A stretch of 64,000 nt of DNA from Domibacillus epiphyticus (GTDB lineage: Bacteria > Bacillota > Bacilli > Bacillales > Domibacillaceae): the NCBI RefSeq assembly GCF_001975785.1, contig NZ_MSFI01000012.1, positions 124,001-188,000 on the forward strand. The letters run 5' to 3'. Both the position numbers and the translations under genes were made by a program. Numbering within the stretch: position 1 is the stretch's first letter; each line of letters begins with the position of its first letter. Positions 38,283 to 51,245 of the stretch are shown here, piece by piece. The notes below the pieces were generated by a model. It was not told the DNA's origin. It made no database searches and was given only the letters and a program-made list of their open reading frames with translations.

Positions 38283-39662
38283 TCATTTAGGCAAATTAAC
38301 CATTTGAAGTGGGTCTACCCATTGATTATACTCTTTTTCCGAGACATAGCCCGATGCTAGTGCTGCTTCTTTCAATGTTGTTCCCTCTTTGTGGGCCTTT
38401 TTTGCAATTTCTGCAGATTTTTCATATCCGATATGAGGATTTAACGCCGTGACGAGCATGAGTGATTGTTCCATTAATTCACGTATTACTTCCAAATTCG
38501 CTTCAATTCCGGAAGCACATCGTTCATCAAATGACTTTAATCCATCAGCGAGCAGTCTGATCGATTGAAGAGCATTATATACGATAACCGGTTTAAACAC
38601 ATTTAATTCAAAATTCCCCTGGCTGGATGCAAAACCGATAGCCGCGTCGTTTCCAAATACTTGAACAGCTACCATCGTGAGCGCTTCACTTTGTGTCGGA
38701 TTCACTTTTCCAGGCATAATAGAACTGCCCGGTTCATTTGCTGGTATGGTCAATTCTCCGAGACCGCTTCTTGGTCCGCTTGCAAGAAAACGGACATCAT
38801 TAGCTATCTTCATTACATCTGCTGCAAGAGCTTTTAATGCACCATGTACAAATACGATTTCATCATGGCTCGTTAACGCATGGAATTTGTTCTTTGATGA
38901 AACGAACGGATACCCCGTCTGTTTTTTTAACTGTTCTGCCGCTTTATCGCCAAATAAAGGATCTGCGTTAATCCCTGTTCCGACTGCCGTGCCACCGATG
39001 GCAAGATTTAATAATTCTGATTTTGCCCGGTCAATCATTTCTTCACTTCGTTTAATCATGTGACGCCACCCTGATATTTCTTGTCCGAGCGTTAATGGCG
39101 TTGCATCCTGTAAATGAGTACGCCCAATTTTAATGACATTCATATACGCTTCTTCTTTCGTTTGAAGCGTTTTTTTAAGTTGATTCAAAGCAGGTTTTAA
39201 ACGTTTTTCGATATCTGTATAAATAGCGATATGCATCGCCGTCGGAAATGTATCATTCGAGCTTTGAGACATGTTTACATCGTCATTGGGATGGATAAAT
39301 CCTTCTTTTCCGGCAATTTCTGAAGCACGTCTCGCTATCACTTCATTCACGTTCATATTCGTTTGTGTCCCGCTTCCTGTCTGCCAGATAACGAGAGGAA
39401 AATGTTCATCCCATTCCCCTGCTAAAATTTCATCGCATACTTCAATGATTGCATTCATTTTCTCTTCCGGAAGCTTGCCAAGTTCACCGTTCACTGCCGA
39501 CGCAGCTCTTTTCAAATGCATAAATGCGTAAATCATCTCCATCGGCATTTTTTCCGTGCCGATTGGAAAATTTTCAAGGCTGCGCTGTGTCTGCGCTCCC
39601 CAGTATTTATCGGCCTCTACCTTCATTTCACCAAGCGTATCATGTTCAATTCGAAACTTCAT
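38283..39662 (-). CDS. fumC: Class II fumarate hydratase
   Basis: About 459 residues, iron-free fumarase of the citric acid cycle. The family signature [16 protein letters not shown] is intact near 315-330, with [18 protein letters not shown] near 100 and [16 protein letters not shown] near 185. The start at 39662 follows AAGGAGG by seven bases; an ATG six bases earlier overlaps that site. In B. subtilis the gene is called citG. Single-gene unit. Confidence 0.95.
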   Translation of the reverse strand: MKFRIEHDTLGEMKVEADKYWGAQTQRSLENFPIGTEKMPMEMIYAFMHLKRAASAVNGELGKLPEEKMNAIIEVCDEILAGEWDEHFPLVIWQTGSGTQTNMNVNEVIARRASEIAGKEGFIHPNDDVNMSQSSNDTFPTAMHIAIYTDIEKRLKPALNQLKKTLQTKEEAYMNVIKIGRTHLQDATPLTLGQEISGWRHMIKRSEEMIDRAKSELLNLAIGGTAVGTGINADPLFGDKAAEQLKKQTGYPFVSSKNKFHALTSHDEIVFVHGALKALAADVMKIANDVRFLASGPRSGLGELTIPANEPGSSIMPGKVNPTQSEALTMVAVQVFGNDAAIGFASSQGNFELNVFKPVIVYNALQSIRLLADGLKSFDERCASGIEANLEVIRELMEQSLMLVTALNPHIGYEKSAEIAKKAHKEGTTLKEAALASGYVSEKEYNQWVDPLQMVNLPK

Positions 39663-39737
39663 TTTCATTCCTCCTTGAAAAGATATCTGTTTCAATTTTC
39701 CCTTTTTTTTTAAGCTTCATGCCAATTAAAAGAAAAT

Positions 39738-39760
39738 GCCGTCCGGACATTCCGAACGGC
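39738..39760 (-). terminator. Terminator after opuFB
   Basis: GCCGTTCGG and CCGGACGGC (one mismatch pair) around a 5-base loop, followed on the minus strand by ATTTTCTTTT. Confidence 0.78.
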
Positions 39761-39765
39761 TAATT

Positions 39766-41337
39766 TTACTCAATAAAACCTTCTTCTTTCAAAAATTCTT
39801 CCGCTACTTCTTCATATTTTTTCCCATCCAAATCAACACGCTTATTTAATTCCTGCATACGTTCATCATCAATTTTTCCCGCAAGCATATTTAATACTTC
39901 TTCTAGTTCCGGATGTGCTTCAAGTACTTCGCCCCGAACAACGGGAATCGCGTAATACGGTGGGAAAAACTGTTTGTCATCTTCAAGTACTTTTAAATTA
40001 AATGCTTGAATACGTCCGTCTGTCGTATACGCGTCAATTGCATCCACTTCGTTATTCTTAATAGCGCTATACATGATTCCTGTATCAAGCGTTTGTGTAG
40101 AGGCAAAATCAATCCCATACACTTCCTGAAGACCCGGGTAACCGTCAGCTCTCTCTAAAAATTCTGGCTCTGATCCGAAACGCATATTTTTTGCATATGA
40201 CTTTAATTCTGAAATCGTATTTATCCCGTATTTATCCGCGTCTGCTTGGCGAATCGTCACGGAATATGTATTATTAAATCCAATTGGTTCGAGAAGCTGC
40301 AAATCATATTCTTCATTAAATCGGTTTTTCACATAATCATATACCTTATCTGGATCATTGCTGTCGATTTCTTCTTTTAAATAATTCAGTAAAATCGTTC
40401 CCGTATACTCAACTGACATATCGTAAGACCCTTGTTTCAGTCCATCAAATACACCAGCCGATCCGCTTATAAACGATTCATGCTTTACATCTAAATCTGT
40501 ATGTTCCTCAATAAGCTTCCCGTATACATGTACGAGAATTTCCTGTTCAGTAAATGACTTTCCTGTAATCGTAATCGTATCGTCTGAATTTCCTTTCCCA
40601 ACAAACGGCCAGACAGCCATTCCAATAAATAACAATCCTGCAGCTGAAACGAGGGTCAAAGTCATTTTGCGGCTGCGTTTTCCTTTTTTTTGCAAAGCTT
40701 CTGTCGATGAATTATATTCAACTCGTTTCAAAATAAAATCCAGAATAATTGCAATGAGTGCAGCTGGAATCGCGCCTGCAAGAATAAGACCCGAATTATA
40801 TGTTTGCAGGCCTCTGAAAATTAAATCCCCGAGCCCGCCCGCACCGATTAAGCCGGCAATTGTTGCGACCCCAACAATTAACACTGTCGCGGTCCGCACA
40901 CCTCCCATAATAACTTTCATCGCGAGCGGCAATTCAACCATCCATAACACTTGGCGGCTGGTCATCCCCATTCCGACCCCCGCTTCAACTGTTGATCGGT
41001 CTACACCTGTAATACCAAGGTATGTATTTCGTAAAATCGGCAGTAGTCCATAAATGGTTAAGGCAATAATGGCAGGTGCTTCTCCTGTTCCAATGAATGG
41101 TACGAGAAATACGAGCAGTGCTAAACTAGGAATCGTTTGAAATACTGCGGTGATACCGATTATGGGCTCGGCAATTTTTTTATGGCGGGTTAAATAAATA
41201 CCGAGAGGCACTGAAATGAGGATTGCAAGGCCTATTGATAGTAACGAAATATATAAATGTTCCACTATGAGCTGCCATATTTCAGCCCACCTGGTTGTAA
41301 ACGCGTTTGTCGTTTGTGCTATTAAATTTAATGGCAA
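39766..41337 (-). CDS. opuFB: OpuF-type compatible solute permease fused to its substrate-binding domain
   Basis: 523 residues. The N-terminal half (1-215) is a ProW/OpuCB-type permease with about six helices and the EAA-like loop VEAGVGMGMTSRQVLWMVELPLAM. After a seventh helix (TLTLVSAAGLLFIGMAVWPF) the C-terminal half (about 250-523) is an OpuAC/OpuCC-like binding domain (ITGKSFTEQEILVHVYGKLIEE ... SYDMSVEYTGTIL ... GIMYSAIKNNEVDAIDAYTTDGR). This fusion is the OpuF arrangement described for some Bacillus. It would import glycine betaine or choline-type osmolytes. Starts with TTG, GGAGAGG upstream. Partner ATPase gene is 19 bases upstream. Confidence 0.9.
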   Translation of the reverse strand: MPLNLIAQTTNAFTTRWAEIWQLIVEHLYISLLSIGLAILISVPLGIYLTRHKKIAEPIIGITAVFQTIPSLALLVFLVPFIGTGEAPAIIALTIYGLLPILRNTYLGITGVDRSTVEAGVGMGMTSRQVLWMVELPLAMKVIMGGVRTATVLIVGVATIAGLIGAGGLGDLIFRGLQTYNSGLILAGAIPAALIAIILDFILKRVEYNSSTEALQKKGKRSRKMTLTLVSAAGLLFIGMAVWPFVGKGNSDDTITITGKSFTEQEILVHVYGKLIEEHTDLDVKHESFISGSAGVFDGLKQGSYDMSVEYTGTILLNYLKEEIDSNDPDKVYDYVKNRFNEEYDLQLLEPIGFNNTYSVTIRQADADKYGINTISELKSYAKNMRFGSEPEFLERADGYPGLQEVYGIDFASTQTLDTGIMYSAIKNNEVDAIDAYTTDGRIQAFNLKVLEDDKQFFPPYYAIPVVRGEVLEAHPELEEVLNMLAGKIDDERMQELNKRVDLDGKKYEEVAEEFLKEEGFIE

Positions 41338-41356
41338 AATAACTTACCTCTCCTTT

Positions 41357-42469
41357 TTATACAAATTGATTGGAAATATGCCTCACGATACTGGCTCGAT
41401 TAATAATGCCTTGCACACGATTTTCTTCGTCTGTCACAATGATAAAGCTAAGAGGCGTTTGGTTCATCATCTCAAGCGCTGTTTCTGGGTCTTCAAGATG
41501 ATCAATCACAGGGACTGTCACTTTTTCAACATCTCGCAGTGTTAAGTCTTCATCCATATACGAACGCTGCAAATCCCATATGCCGACTACGCCATGATAG
41601 CGGCGATGATGATCGACAAGGATTAAACTATCAACTCGTTTTTGCCGCATTAATTTGAGGCCGGCCGCAATTCCTCTATCAGGAGACGCTGTAATTGGAG
41701 CCGTCATTAAGAGCTCAAGAGGCGGCAGCGGCATTTGTTCCTGCATACGGTCTTCACCGATAAATTGTCTCACAAACTCATCAGCTGGATGACGCAAAAT
41801 GCGCTCAGGTGTATCAAGCTGAACAATTTCTCCCTCTCTCATAATACAAATACGATCCGCGATTTTAAGTGCTTCATCCATATCGTGCGTCACAAACACG
41901 ATCGTTTTTTGAATGTCGCTTTGCAGACGGACAAGTTCCTCCTGGAGCTGTTCCCGGCTGATTGGATCAAGCGCACTAAATGGCTCATCCATTAAAATAA
42001 TATTGGGTTCTGCCGCCATTGCCCTGATAACACCGATCCGCTGCTGCTGGCCTCCTGACAATTCTGCAGGATAACGGTCAGCGTACACATCTGGATCGAG
42101 GCCGACAAGCGTCATCAATTCCCGAACACGGCCGGCATATTTTGATTCTTCCCATTTTTTTAGCTTTGGAACTAGACCGACATTTTCTTTAATCGTCATA
42201 TGCGGCATTAAACCAATTTGTTGAATCACATATCCGATATCCCTCCGGAGCTGAACCTGATTAATCTTTGATATGTTTTCTCCGTCTATATAGATTGAAC
42301 CGCTGGACGGATCACTAAGACGATTAATCATTTTCATCGTCGTTGTTTTCCCGCATCCACTCGGACCTATCAATACGAATATTTCACCTGTTTTCACCGT
42401 TAAATTTATTTTTTTTAGCGCCTCGAATCCATCCGGATACTTTTTTGATACCTCTTTAAATTCTATCAA
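41357..42469 (-). CDS. opuFA: OpuF-type compatible solute ABC transporter ATPase
   Basis: About 370 residues. Walker A IGPSGCGKTTTMK, signature LSGGQQQRIGVIRA, Walker B IILMDEPFSALDP, switch His in FVTHDMDEA. Two CBS domains occupy about 250-370, as in OpuA/OpuC ATPases, where they sense ionic strength or c-di-AMP. GGGAGG lies 9 bases before a TTG at 42469 and only 3 before the GTG at 42475, so I prefer the TTG. First gene of a two-gene osmoprotectant operon. Confidence 0.9.
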   Translation of the reverse strand: MIEFKEVSKKYPDGFEALKKINLTVKTGEIFVLIGPSGCGKTTTMKMINRLSDPSSGSIYIDGENISKINQVQLRRDIGYVIQQIGLMPHMTIKENVGLVPKLKKWEESKYAGRVRELMTLVGLDPDVYADRYPAELSGGQQQRIGVIRAMAAEPNIILMDEPFSALDPISREQLQEELVRLQSDIQKTIVFVTHDMDEALKIADRICIMREGEIVQLDTPERILRHPADEFVRQFIGEDRMQEQMPLPPLELLMTAPITASPDRGIAAGLKLMRQKRVDSLILVDHHRRYHGVVGIWDLQRSYMDEDLTLRDVEKVTVPVIDHLEDPETALEMMNQTPLSFIIVTDEENRVQGIINRASIVRHISNQFV

Positions 42470-42617
42470 AAGCACGCACCTCCCTATTTCTCCTTTTCCC
42501 TATTGATATATGAAGAAAACACGAAATCTTTATTTTAATATCATTTTTGTCATACGTGTTTAGGCTGTTCAATTCCAGGGAAGAGTATTCGAAACAAATG
42601 CTTACGAGGTGAATAAT

Positions 42618-42686
42618 ATGTTGAAGACAATTTTAATGATTATTGGTGCAATCGTTGTCATTTCATGGATTATTTCCATGTTTTAA
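42618..42686 (+). CDS. 22-residue hydrophobic peptide
   Basis: MLKTILMIIGAIVVISWIIS plus two residues: a single membrane helix with almost no flanking sequence. GAGGTGAAT lies 7 bases before the ATG and a strong terminator follows 8 bases after the stop, so the unit looks genuine rather than random. Possible roles include a small membrane regulator; no family recognised. Confidence 0.55.
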   Translation: MLKTILMIIGAIVVISWIISMF

Positions 42687-42694
42687 AATAAACA

Positions 42695-42722
42695 AAGAAG
42701 GATTCCCCTTGGAATCCTTCTT
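42695..42722. terminator. Bidirectional terminator after leuD
   Basis: AAGAAGGATTCC and GGAATCCTTCTT form a 12-bp stem with a 4-base loop, between the peptide gene and the end of the ilv-leu operon. Confidence 0.9.
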
Positions 42723-42727
42723 ATTTA

Positions 42728-43327
42728 TTAGCTATATTGTTTGCCGTACATTTTTTCTTCGTACTTGCGGATATGATCTTCATCCGTAAGTGTAACCGAA
42801 ATTTCATCCCAACCATTTAGAAGCATTTTTTTCCAGTAAGGGTCAATGTCAAAATTCGCTGTAAAGCCCTTATCGTCTTTTACGGATTGTTCTTCAAGAT
42901 TTACATGAATGCTGTAGCCTTCTTCTTTTGAACGCTCCATAATGGTTGCGACTTCTTCTTCTGTTAACTTTACGGCTAGAATGCCATTTTTCACACTGTT
43001 ATTGTAAAAGATATCGGCATAGCTCGATGCAATAATGACACGAAAGCCATAGTCAAGCAACGCCCACGGTGCATGTTCACGTGATGAACCGCAGCCAAAG
43101 TTTTCGCCGGCCACAAGCACTTCAGCATTTTTGTACTGTGTCTTGTTCATTACAAAATCTTCACGTTTATTGCCATCGTCATCAAAACGCCAGTGATAAA
43201 AAACAAATTGACCAAATCCTTGACGTTCTATCCGTTTTAAAAATTGTTTTGGAATAATTTGATCGGTATCAATGTTTGGCCGGTTAAGTGGACAAACAAT
43301 TCCGCTAAATTCGTTAATAGGCTGCAT
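42728..43327 (-). CDS. leuD: 3-isopropylmalate dehydratase small subunit LeuD
   Basis: 199 residues. Aconitase swivel domain: IVCPLNRPNIDTDQIIPKQFLK and GENFGCGSSREHAPWAL are the family signatures. With LeuC it isomerises 2- to 3-isopropylmalate in leucine synthesis. Last gene of the operon, 16 bases after leuC, then terminator. Confidence 0.97.
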   Translation of the reverse strand: MQPINEFSGIVCPLNRPNIDTDQIIPKQFLKRIERQGFGQFVFYHWRFDDDGNKREDFVMNKTQYKNAEVLVAGENFGCGSSREHAPWALLDYGFRVIIASSYADIFYNNSVKNGILAVKLTEEEVATIMERSKEEGYSIHVNLEEQSVKDDKGFTANFDIDPYWKKMLLNGWDEISVTLTDEDHIRKYEEKMYGKQYS

Positions 43328-43343
43328 AATAGACCGCTCCTTT

Positions 43344-44756
43344 TTATTGATTTACGCTTGATAATTCACGAACGTCTGTAAATTGTCCTGTTACAGCAGC
43401 AGCTGCGGCCATTGACGGGCTCACAAGGTGTGTACGCGCTCCATTACCTTGACGTCCTTCAAAGTTACGATTTGACGTTGATGCACAGCGTTTACCAGGC
43501 GGCACAATGTCGTCGTTCATCGCAAGGCACATCGAGCAGCCAGATTCGCGCCACTGGAAACCTGCCTCAATGAAGACTTTATCAAGTCCTTCCGCTTCTG
43601 CCTGCTGCTTGACTGTTTGCGAACCAGGAACAACAATCGCTGTCACATGGTCTTTTACTTTACGCCCCTTTGCAACTTCCGCTGCTGCTCGTAAATCACT
43701 TATACGGGAGTTCGTACATGAACCGATAAAAACGAAATCAACTGGAATGTCACTTAATTTTGTACCTGCCTCAAGGCCCATATATTCAAGTGCAAGACGG
43801 ACTGATTCTTTGTCTGCTTCTCTGTTAAATTGATCAGGAGACGGTACTGATCCGGAGATTCCGCTTCCCATTGACGGGTTTGTGCCCCATGTTACTTGAG
43901 GTTCGATTTCTGCCGCATCAATTTCAAGCGTCTTGTCATATTCAGCGCCTTCATCTGTAGCCAAAGCTAACCAGCGTGCTGCCGCTTCTTCAAATTCTTC
44001 TCCTTGTGGGGCATACCGGCGACCGCGCAAAAATTCAACAGTGGTTTCATCAGGGCTGACAAGACCGGCACGTGCACCTGCTTCAATTGACATATTGCAA
44101 ATCGTCATTCGTTCTTCCATTGACAAATTGCGTATCGCTTCACCCGTGTACTCCATTACATACCCAGTCCCAGCATTCACACCAAATTTCGCGATGATTG
44201 CCAAAATAATATCTTTAGCCGTCACGCCAAATCCAAGTTTCCCGTTCACTTTAATTTGCAATGTTTTCGGACGCTGCTGCCATAATGTTTGTGTTGCTAA
44301 AACATGTTCTACTTCACTTGTTCCAATACCGAATGAAAGGGCACCAAATGCACCATGTGTGGATGTATGACTGTCACCGCATACAATTGTTTTTCCTGGC
44401 TGAGTTAAGCCAAGCTGAGGACCGATGACATGAACAATCCCCTGATCTGGATGGTCAATATCAGCAAGCTCAATACCAAATTCACGGCAATTTTGCTCGA
44501 GTGTCTGAATTTGTGTTTTGGAAACTGGATCGTTAATAATGTGACGGTTAATTGTCGGTACGTTATGATCCATTGTTGCGTATGTTAAATCAGGGCGTCT
44601 GACACGCCGGCCATTCATCCTCAATCCTTCAAATGCCTGTGGAGATGTTACCTCATGAACAAGATGTAAATCGATATAGAGCAGATCTGGTTTCCCTTCT
44701 TCTCTGTTAACAACGTGATTTTCCCAAATTTTTTCAATAACGGTTTTCTTCGTCAT
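43344..44756 (-). CDS. leuC: 3-isopropylmalate dehydratase large subunit LeuC
   Basis: 470 residues. The three [4Fe-4S] ligands are in IGSCTNSR (about 347) and [10 protein letters not shown] (about 407-410); [30 protein letters not shown] is the aconitase signature. Preceded by a 108-bp gap after leuB that holds a hairpin. AGGAGGG gives a good ribosome site. Confidence 0.97.
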   Translation of the reverse strand: MTKKTVIEKIWENHVVNREEGKPDLLYIDLHLVHEVTSPQAFEGLRMNGRRVRRPDLTYATMDHNVPTINRHIINDPVSKTQIQTLEQNCREFGIELADIDHPDQGIVHVIGPQLGLTQPGKTIVCGDSHTSTHGAFGALSFGIGTSEVEHVLATQTLWQQRPKTLQIKVNGKLGFGVTAKDIILAIIAKFGVNAGTGYVMEYTGEAIRNLSMEERMTICNMSIEAGARAGLVSPDETTVEFLRGRRYAPQGEEFEEAAARWLALATDEGAEYDKTLEIDAAEIEPQVTWGTNPSMGSGISGSVPSPDQFNREADKESVRLALEYMGLEAGTKLSDIPVDFVFIGSCTNSRISDLRAAAEVAKGRKVKDHVTAIVVPGSQTVKQQAEAEGLDKVFIEAGFQWRESGCSMCLAMNDDIVPPGKRCASTSNRNFEGRQGNGARTHLVSPSMAAAAAVTGQFTDVRELSSVNQ

Positions 44757-44791
44757 GTTACAGCCCTCCTCTTACATATGTGCATTTTGAT

Positions 44792-44825
44792 AAAAAACGG
44801 GGACTCTGTCCTTCCCTGCCGTTTT
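44792..44825 (-). other. Terminator-like hairpin between leuB and leuC
   Basis: On the minus strand AAAACG and GGGA pair with TCCC and CGTTTT (a 3-base bulge GCA on the 5' side) and six T follow. It looks like a weak terminator or an mRNA processing/stability element inside the operon. The rest of the 108-bp gap shows only the leuC ribosome site. Confidence 0.5.
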
Positions 44826-44864
44826 GCAGAGAAGAAAAGAATCCACCGTGGCTATCTGTGCTCT

Positions 44865-45974
44865 TTACATATAAACTATATTGCCAGAGATATTATCTGA
44901 CTCTTCCGCCACACGTTTTGTGACGAGTTCAATCATTTGATCAGTTCCAACAACTGTGCTGCCTTCCATTTGCAAATCTGATGTGCAATAGCCGTCATTC
45001 AAAACGGACTGTACCGCTCGCTCAATTGCTTCGCCTTCTTCACGCATATTTAAAGAATATTTCAACATTAATGCAGTTGATAAAATCATCGCAAGTGGAT
45101 TTGCTTTGTTTTGTCCGGCGATGTCCGGTGCAGAACCATGTACCGGTTCATATAAACCAAAACCGCTTTCTGATAAACTTGCTGATGGAAGCATGCCGAG
45201 TGAACCGGTAATCATCGATGCTTCATCACTCAAAATATCACCGAATAAGTTTTCCGTCACAATGACATCAAACTGTCCCGGGCTGCTGATTAACTTCATC
45301 GCTGCAGCATCAACATACATATGATCGACTGTCACATTTGGATAATCCGCTGCTTTTTCATTAACAATTTCACGCCACATACGGCTAGATTCAAGAACAT
45401 TCGCTTTGTCAACAGATGTCAGCCTGCCGCTGCGTCCAGAGGCAAATTCAAACGCTTTGACTACGATACGTTCAATTTCATCACGAGTATATTGAAGCGT
45501 GTCGACAACGACTTCATTGTTTTCACCGCGGCGTTCACTCGGCTTGCCAAAATATAAACCGCCTGTTAGTTCTCGCACGATCAGCATATTCACATTTCCG
45601 GCAATTTCAGGCTTCAGCGGAGAAGATTGCACGAGTTTCTGGAATGATGGAATCGGACGTAAATTCGCGAATAGCCCGAGTTCTTTACGAATTGCGAGTA
45701 ACCCACGCTCCGGACGTTGTGCAGATGGGAGGTTGTCCCATTTCGGGCCGCCGACCGCGCCAAGCAGTACAGCGTCACTGTTTTTAGCCAGCTCCAGTGT
45801 AGAATCCGGAAGCGGTGTACCATGTGCATCAATGGCTGCACCGCCAATTTCAGCATACTCAATCTCAAATTCGTGGCCAAAACGCTTGCCTGCTGCTTCA
45901 AGTACAGCGGCTGCTCCCGATGCGATTTCACGGCCAATTCCATCGCCTGGTAATACGGCAATTTTCTTCTTCAC
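44865..45974 (-). CDS. leuB: 3-isopropylmalate dehydrogenase LeuB
   Basis: 369 residues. [16 protein letters not shown] opens the protein; the family signature [25 protein letters not shown] and the NAD-binding [18 protein letters not shown] are present. Oxidatively decarboxylates 3-isopropylmalate in leucine synthesis. It carries a short extra tail ([10 protein letters not shown]). The leuA-leuB gap is 18 bases. Confidence 0.97.
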   Translation of the reverse strand: MKKKIAVLPGDGIGREIASGAAAVLEAAGKRFGHEFEIEYAEIGGAAIDAHGTPLPDSTLELAKNSDAVLLGAVGGPKWDNLPSAQRPERGLLAIRKELGLFANLRPIPSFQKLVQSSPLKPEIAGNVNMLIVRELTGGLYFGKPSERRGENNEVVVDTLQYTRDEIERIVVKAFEFASGRSGRLTSVDKANVLESSRMWREIVNEKAADYPNVTVDHMYVDAAAMKLISSPGQFDVIVTENLFGDILSDEASMITGSLGMLPSASLSESGFGLYEPVHGSAPDIAGQNKANPLAMILSTALMLKYSLNMREEGEAIERAVQSVLNDGYCTSDLQMEGSTVVGTDQMIELVTKRVAEESDNISGNIVYM

Positions 45975-45992
45975 ATAAACCCCTCCGTTGCA

Positions 45993-48555
<2,563 letters not shown>

Positions 48556-48592
48556 TCATCCTCCAAAAATTGTTTGATTTTTTTATTTTATT

Positions 48593-49114
48593 TTAATTTA
48601 AAATAGAAAACGTTTTTGATTCCGACACAAGGCGCTGGGAACCGCGTTTAATCGCCGTTTGGCCTGTTCGGGCTACTTCTTTAATTCCATAAGGGCGAAG
48701 AAGTTCAATCATCGCTTCGATTTTCTCGAAGTTTCCGACTACTTGAATCGTGACACTATCTTTCGCCACATCAATAATCGTGGCGCGGAACGGCTCGATA
48801 ATGACGTTAATTTCAGCACGCGTCTGAGGAGTTGTCATTACCTTAAGAAGCGCAAGTTCACGCGTCACAATTGCCTGATCTGTAATGTCGTTTACTTTTA
48901 ATACATCAATTTGCTTATTAAGCTGCTTCACAACTTGTTCAACCATACGGTCATCTTCAACATGGACAACGAATGTCATTTTTGATATGCCTTCCGTTTC
49001 CGTTGCACCAACTGTAATGCTTTCAATATTAAACTGGCGGCGTGTAAAGAGTCCGGTAATCCGGTTTAATACACCGCTTTGATTCAAAACAGTTGCTGTT
49101 ACAATTCGTTTCAT
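48593..49114 (-). CDS. ilvH: Acetolactate synthase small (regulatory) subunit IlvH
   Basis: 173 residues. An ACT domain ([30 protein letters not shown]) followed by a C-terminal ACT-like domain. It binds IlvB, raises its activity and carries valine inhibition. Start overlaps the ilvB stop by four bases, so the two subunits are translationally coupled. Confidence 0.96.
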   Translation of the reverse strand: MKRIVTATVLNQSGVLNRITGLFTRRQFNIESITVGATETEGISKMTFVVHVEDDRMVEQVVKQLNKQIDVLKVNDITDQAIVTRELALLKVMTTPQTRAEINVIIEPFRATIIDVAKDSVTIQVVGNFEKIEAMIELLRPYGIKEVARTGQTAIKRGSQRLVSESKTFSILN

Positions 49115-50850
49115 TGCGGTTTCACCCCAATCATTTCATGAAGTCCTTTGCCTGGCGCGATCATCGGATAAACCATTTCTTTCGGCTTAATGCGGCAGTC
49201 AATTAAGACCGGTTCATTATTGTTCAATGTTTCGCTCATTACTTTTTCTGCTTCTTCTTCAGTCTGAACGACATACCCGCGAATGCCATATGCGTCAGCT
49301 AATTTTACGAAGTCCGGCTGTACCGGAATAAGCGATTGTGAATAACGCTCTTCATAAAATGTTTCCTGCCATTGACGAACCATGCCGAGCGCCATGTTGT
49401 TATACACAATAATTTTGATCGGCAGCTTTAATTCAGCAACAAGTCCAAGCTCCTGCAAAGTCATTTGGAAGCCTGCGTCACCGGCAACCGCCACGACTGT
49501 TTTATCCGGCTTCGCAATTTGCGCGCCGATTGCTGCCGGGAAACCGAATCCCATTGTACCAAGACCGCCTGATGTAACCCATTGATCAGGTTTAGTAAAA
49601 CCATAGTATTGCGCTGTCCACATTTGATGCTGCCCAACGTCAGTCGTCACAACGGCGTCTCCATTCGTAATTTCATGAATGATTTTCATTAAAGCTTGCG
49701 GTGAAATCCCTTCGCCGTCTTCTGTATTCCAAAGTGGATGATCTACTTTATCCTGCTGAAGTTTCGCACGCCACTCATTCGCTTTAGGCGCCTCAAAGTC
49801 AAGACTTAAAATCTTTTTCAATGCTTCACGTGCATCGGCTACAATCGGAATATGCGTCTCTACGTTTTTGCCGATCTCAGCAGGATCAATGTCGATATGC
49901 GCTACCGTTGCGTTTCGTGCAAAGTGGGACAGGTTGCCTGTTAAGCGATCGTCAAAGCGGGCGCCAATATTTATTAATAAATCCGCTTCATAAAGTGCTA
50001 TATTTGCTGTATGCGTACCATGCATACCGCCCATTCCTAGGAATAATGGGTGATTCGATGGGAAACCGCCGAGGCCAAGCAGTGTGTTCACAACCGGAAT
50101 TTGCATTTTTTCGACAAATTCAAGCAGTTCTGCAGATGCTTTCGCGTGCAGGACACCCGCACCTGCTAAAATGACCGGTTTTTTCGCCTCTGCAAGCGCA
50201 CCGCGAAGCTTTTTGACCTGCAGGCTATTCGGCTTAAAGTTTGGCTGATAGCCAGGCAGATTGATTTCATCGACAAACTTTGGTTCCCCAACCATTCCTG
50301 CAATATCTTTTGGAATGTCTATCAATACGGGACCGGGACGACCTGTTGTCGCGATATGAAACGCCTCATGAACAATTCTTGGCAGATCATCCATCGAACG
50401 AACTTGATAGTTATGTTTCGTAATAGGCATTGTTATTCCGATAACGTCTGCTTCCTGGAATGCGTCAGATCCAATCACACCTGTCGCTACCTGACCGGTG
50501 AAAACAACAAGTGGAATGGAGTCCATCATTGCATCGGTAATACCCGTAACAAGGTTTGTTGCGCCAGGTCCTGATGTCGCAAGAACAACCCCTGGTTTTC
50601 CGGATACGCGTGCATATCCTTCCGCTGCGTGAATTGCTGCCTGCTCATGTCGGGCTAAAATGTGACGGATTGGGTTTTTATAAAGCGCATCATACAAAGG
50701 AAGAACGGCACCGCCCGGGTATCCGAACATCACTTCTACGTTTTCTTTTTTTAATATTTCGACGAAAAGATCCGCACCATTGATCGGACTTGTTTTAACT
50801 GGTGACTGCTTTTCCATATTGAATTCTTCTGCCTTTGCATTTTGGCTCAT
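49111..50850 (-). CDS. ilvB: Acetolactate synthase large subunit IlvB
   Basis: 579 residues. Catalytic Glu in [21 protein letters not shown] (about 68), the central FAD-binding region and the thiamine diphosphate motif [18 protein letters not shown] ... VYNN. It condenses two pyruvates, or pyruvate with 2-oxobutyrate. First gene of the ilv-leu operon; GGAGGGAG precedes the ATG; the T-box leader precedes it. Confidence 0.97.
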   Translation of the reverse strand: MSQNAKAEEFNMEKQSPVKTSPINGADLFVEILKKENVEVMFGYPGGAVLPLYDALYKNPIRHILARHEQAAIHAAEGYARVSGKPGVVLATSGPGATNLVTGITDAMMDSIPLVVFTGQVATGVIGSDAFQEADVIGITMPITKHNYQVRSMDDLPRIVHEAFHIATTGRPGPVLIDIPKDIAGMVGEPKFVDEINLPGYQPNFKPNSLQVKKLRGALAEAKKPVILAGAGVLHAKASAELLEFVEKMQIPVVNTLLGLGGFPSNHPLFLGMGGMHGTHTANIALYEADLLINIGARFDDRLTGNLSHFARNATVAHIDIDPAEIGKNVETHIPIVADAREALKKILSLDFEAPKANEWRAKLQQDKVDHPLWNTEDGEGISPQALMKIIHEITNGDAVVTTDVGQHQMWTAQYYGFTKPDQWVTSGGLGTMGFGFPAAIGAQIAKPDKTVVAVAGDAGFQMTLQELGLVAELKLPIKIIVYNNMALGMVRQWQETFYEERYSQSLIPVQPDFVKLADAYGIRGYVVQTEEEAEKVMSETLNNNEPVLIDCRIKPKEMVYPMIAPGKGLHEMIGVKPQ

Positions 50851-50924
50851 TGTTTTTCTCCCTCCAAATAATGGTTTTTTGTCCGTATTGGCAAGAGGTG
50901 ACTGCTTTTTACTTACTTTATGGC

Positions 50925-51210
50925 AAAAAGAAAGGTCTCTTCACGCCTGCGACTGCCTGAGCAGAAACGCAGGGGTGAAAAGACCTCATCACTTTTCACT
51001 GTACCACCCTGATTCACGAATTTCCTCACAAAAATTCGCCTTATGGACCACCGACTGAACGGCCGGCCCTTTTGGTAACGGGTGCTATTGCACCCGGCTC
51101 TCCCTACTGGATGACGTTCAGGAAAGCACTCAGAGGGGATGTCGCGGCAGGATGCACTCCCGGCTCTCAGCAATAACCGGTTCTCTGTGAAATGCAGATT
51201 CCTGAAACTT
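50925..51210 (-). promoter_or_regulatory. Leucine T-box leader of the ilv-leu operon
   Basis: Read on the minus strand. Stem I starts with GTTTCAGGAA near 51208 and closes with TTCCTGAAC near 51117; the specifier loop offers CTC (Leu) at 51135-51133 in CCCCTCTGAGTGC, and AGAGAACCGG...GAGAGCCGG forms the distal part. The T-box AGGGTGGTACA starts at 51010. The antiterminator is complete: CAGGG and CCCTG plus GTGAAAAG and CTTTTCAC around a 7-base bulge TGGTACA that can pair with the tRNA ACCA end (50970-51011). The competing terminator hairpin is at 50933-50986 with a T-rich tail to 50925. Uncharged leucyl-tRNA therefore allows read-through. Confidence 0.93.
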
Positions 51211-51245
51211 TTTCCTCGTCAACGTGTTGTATGTTCTTACTTCAT

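Noticed and set aside
44715-44900. Small plus-strand gene in the leuB-leuC gap
   Set aside because: No ribosome site, and it reads through the operon's hairpin and the ends of both genes.
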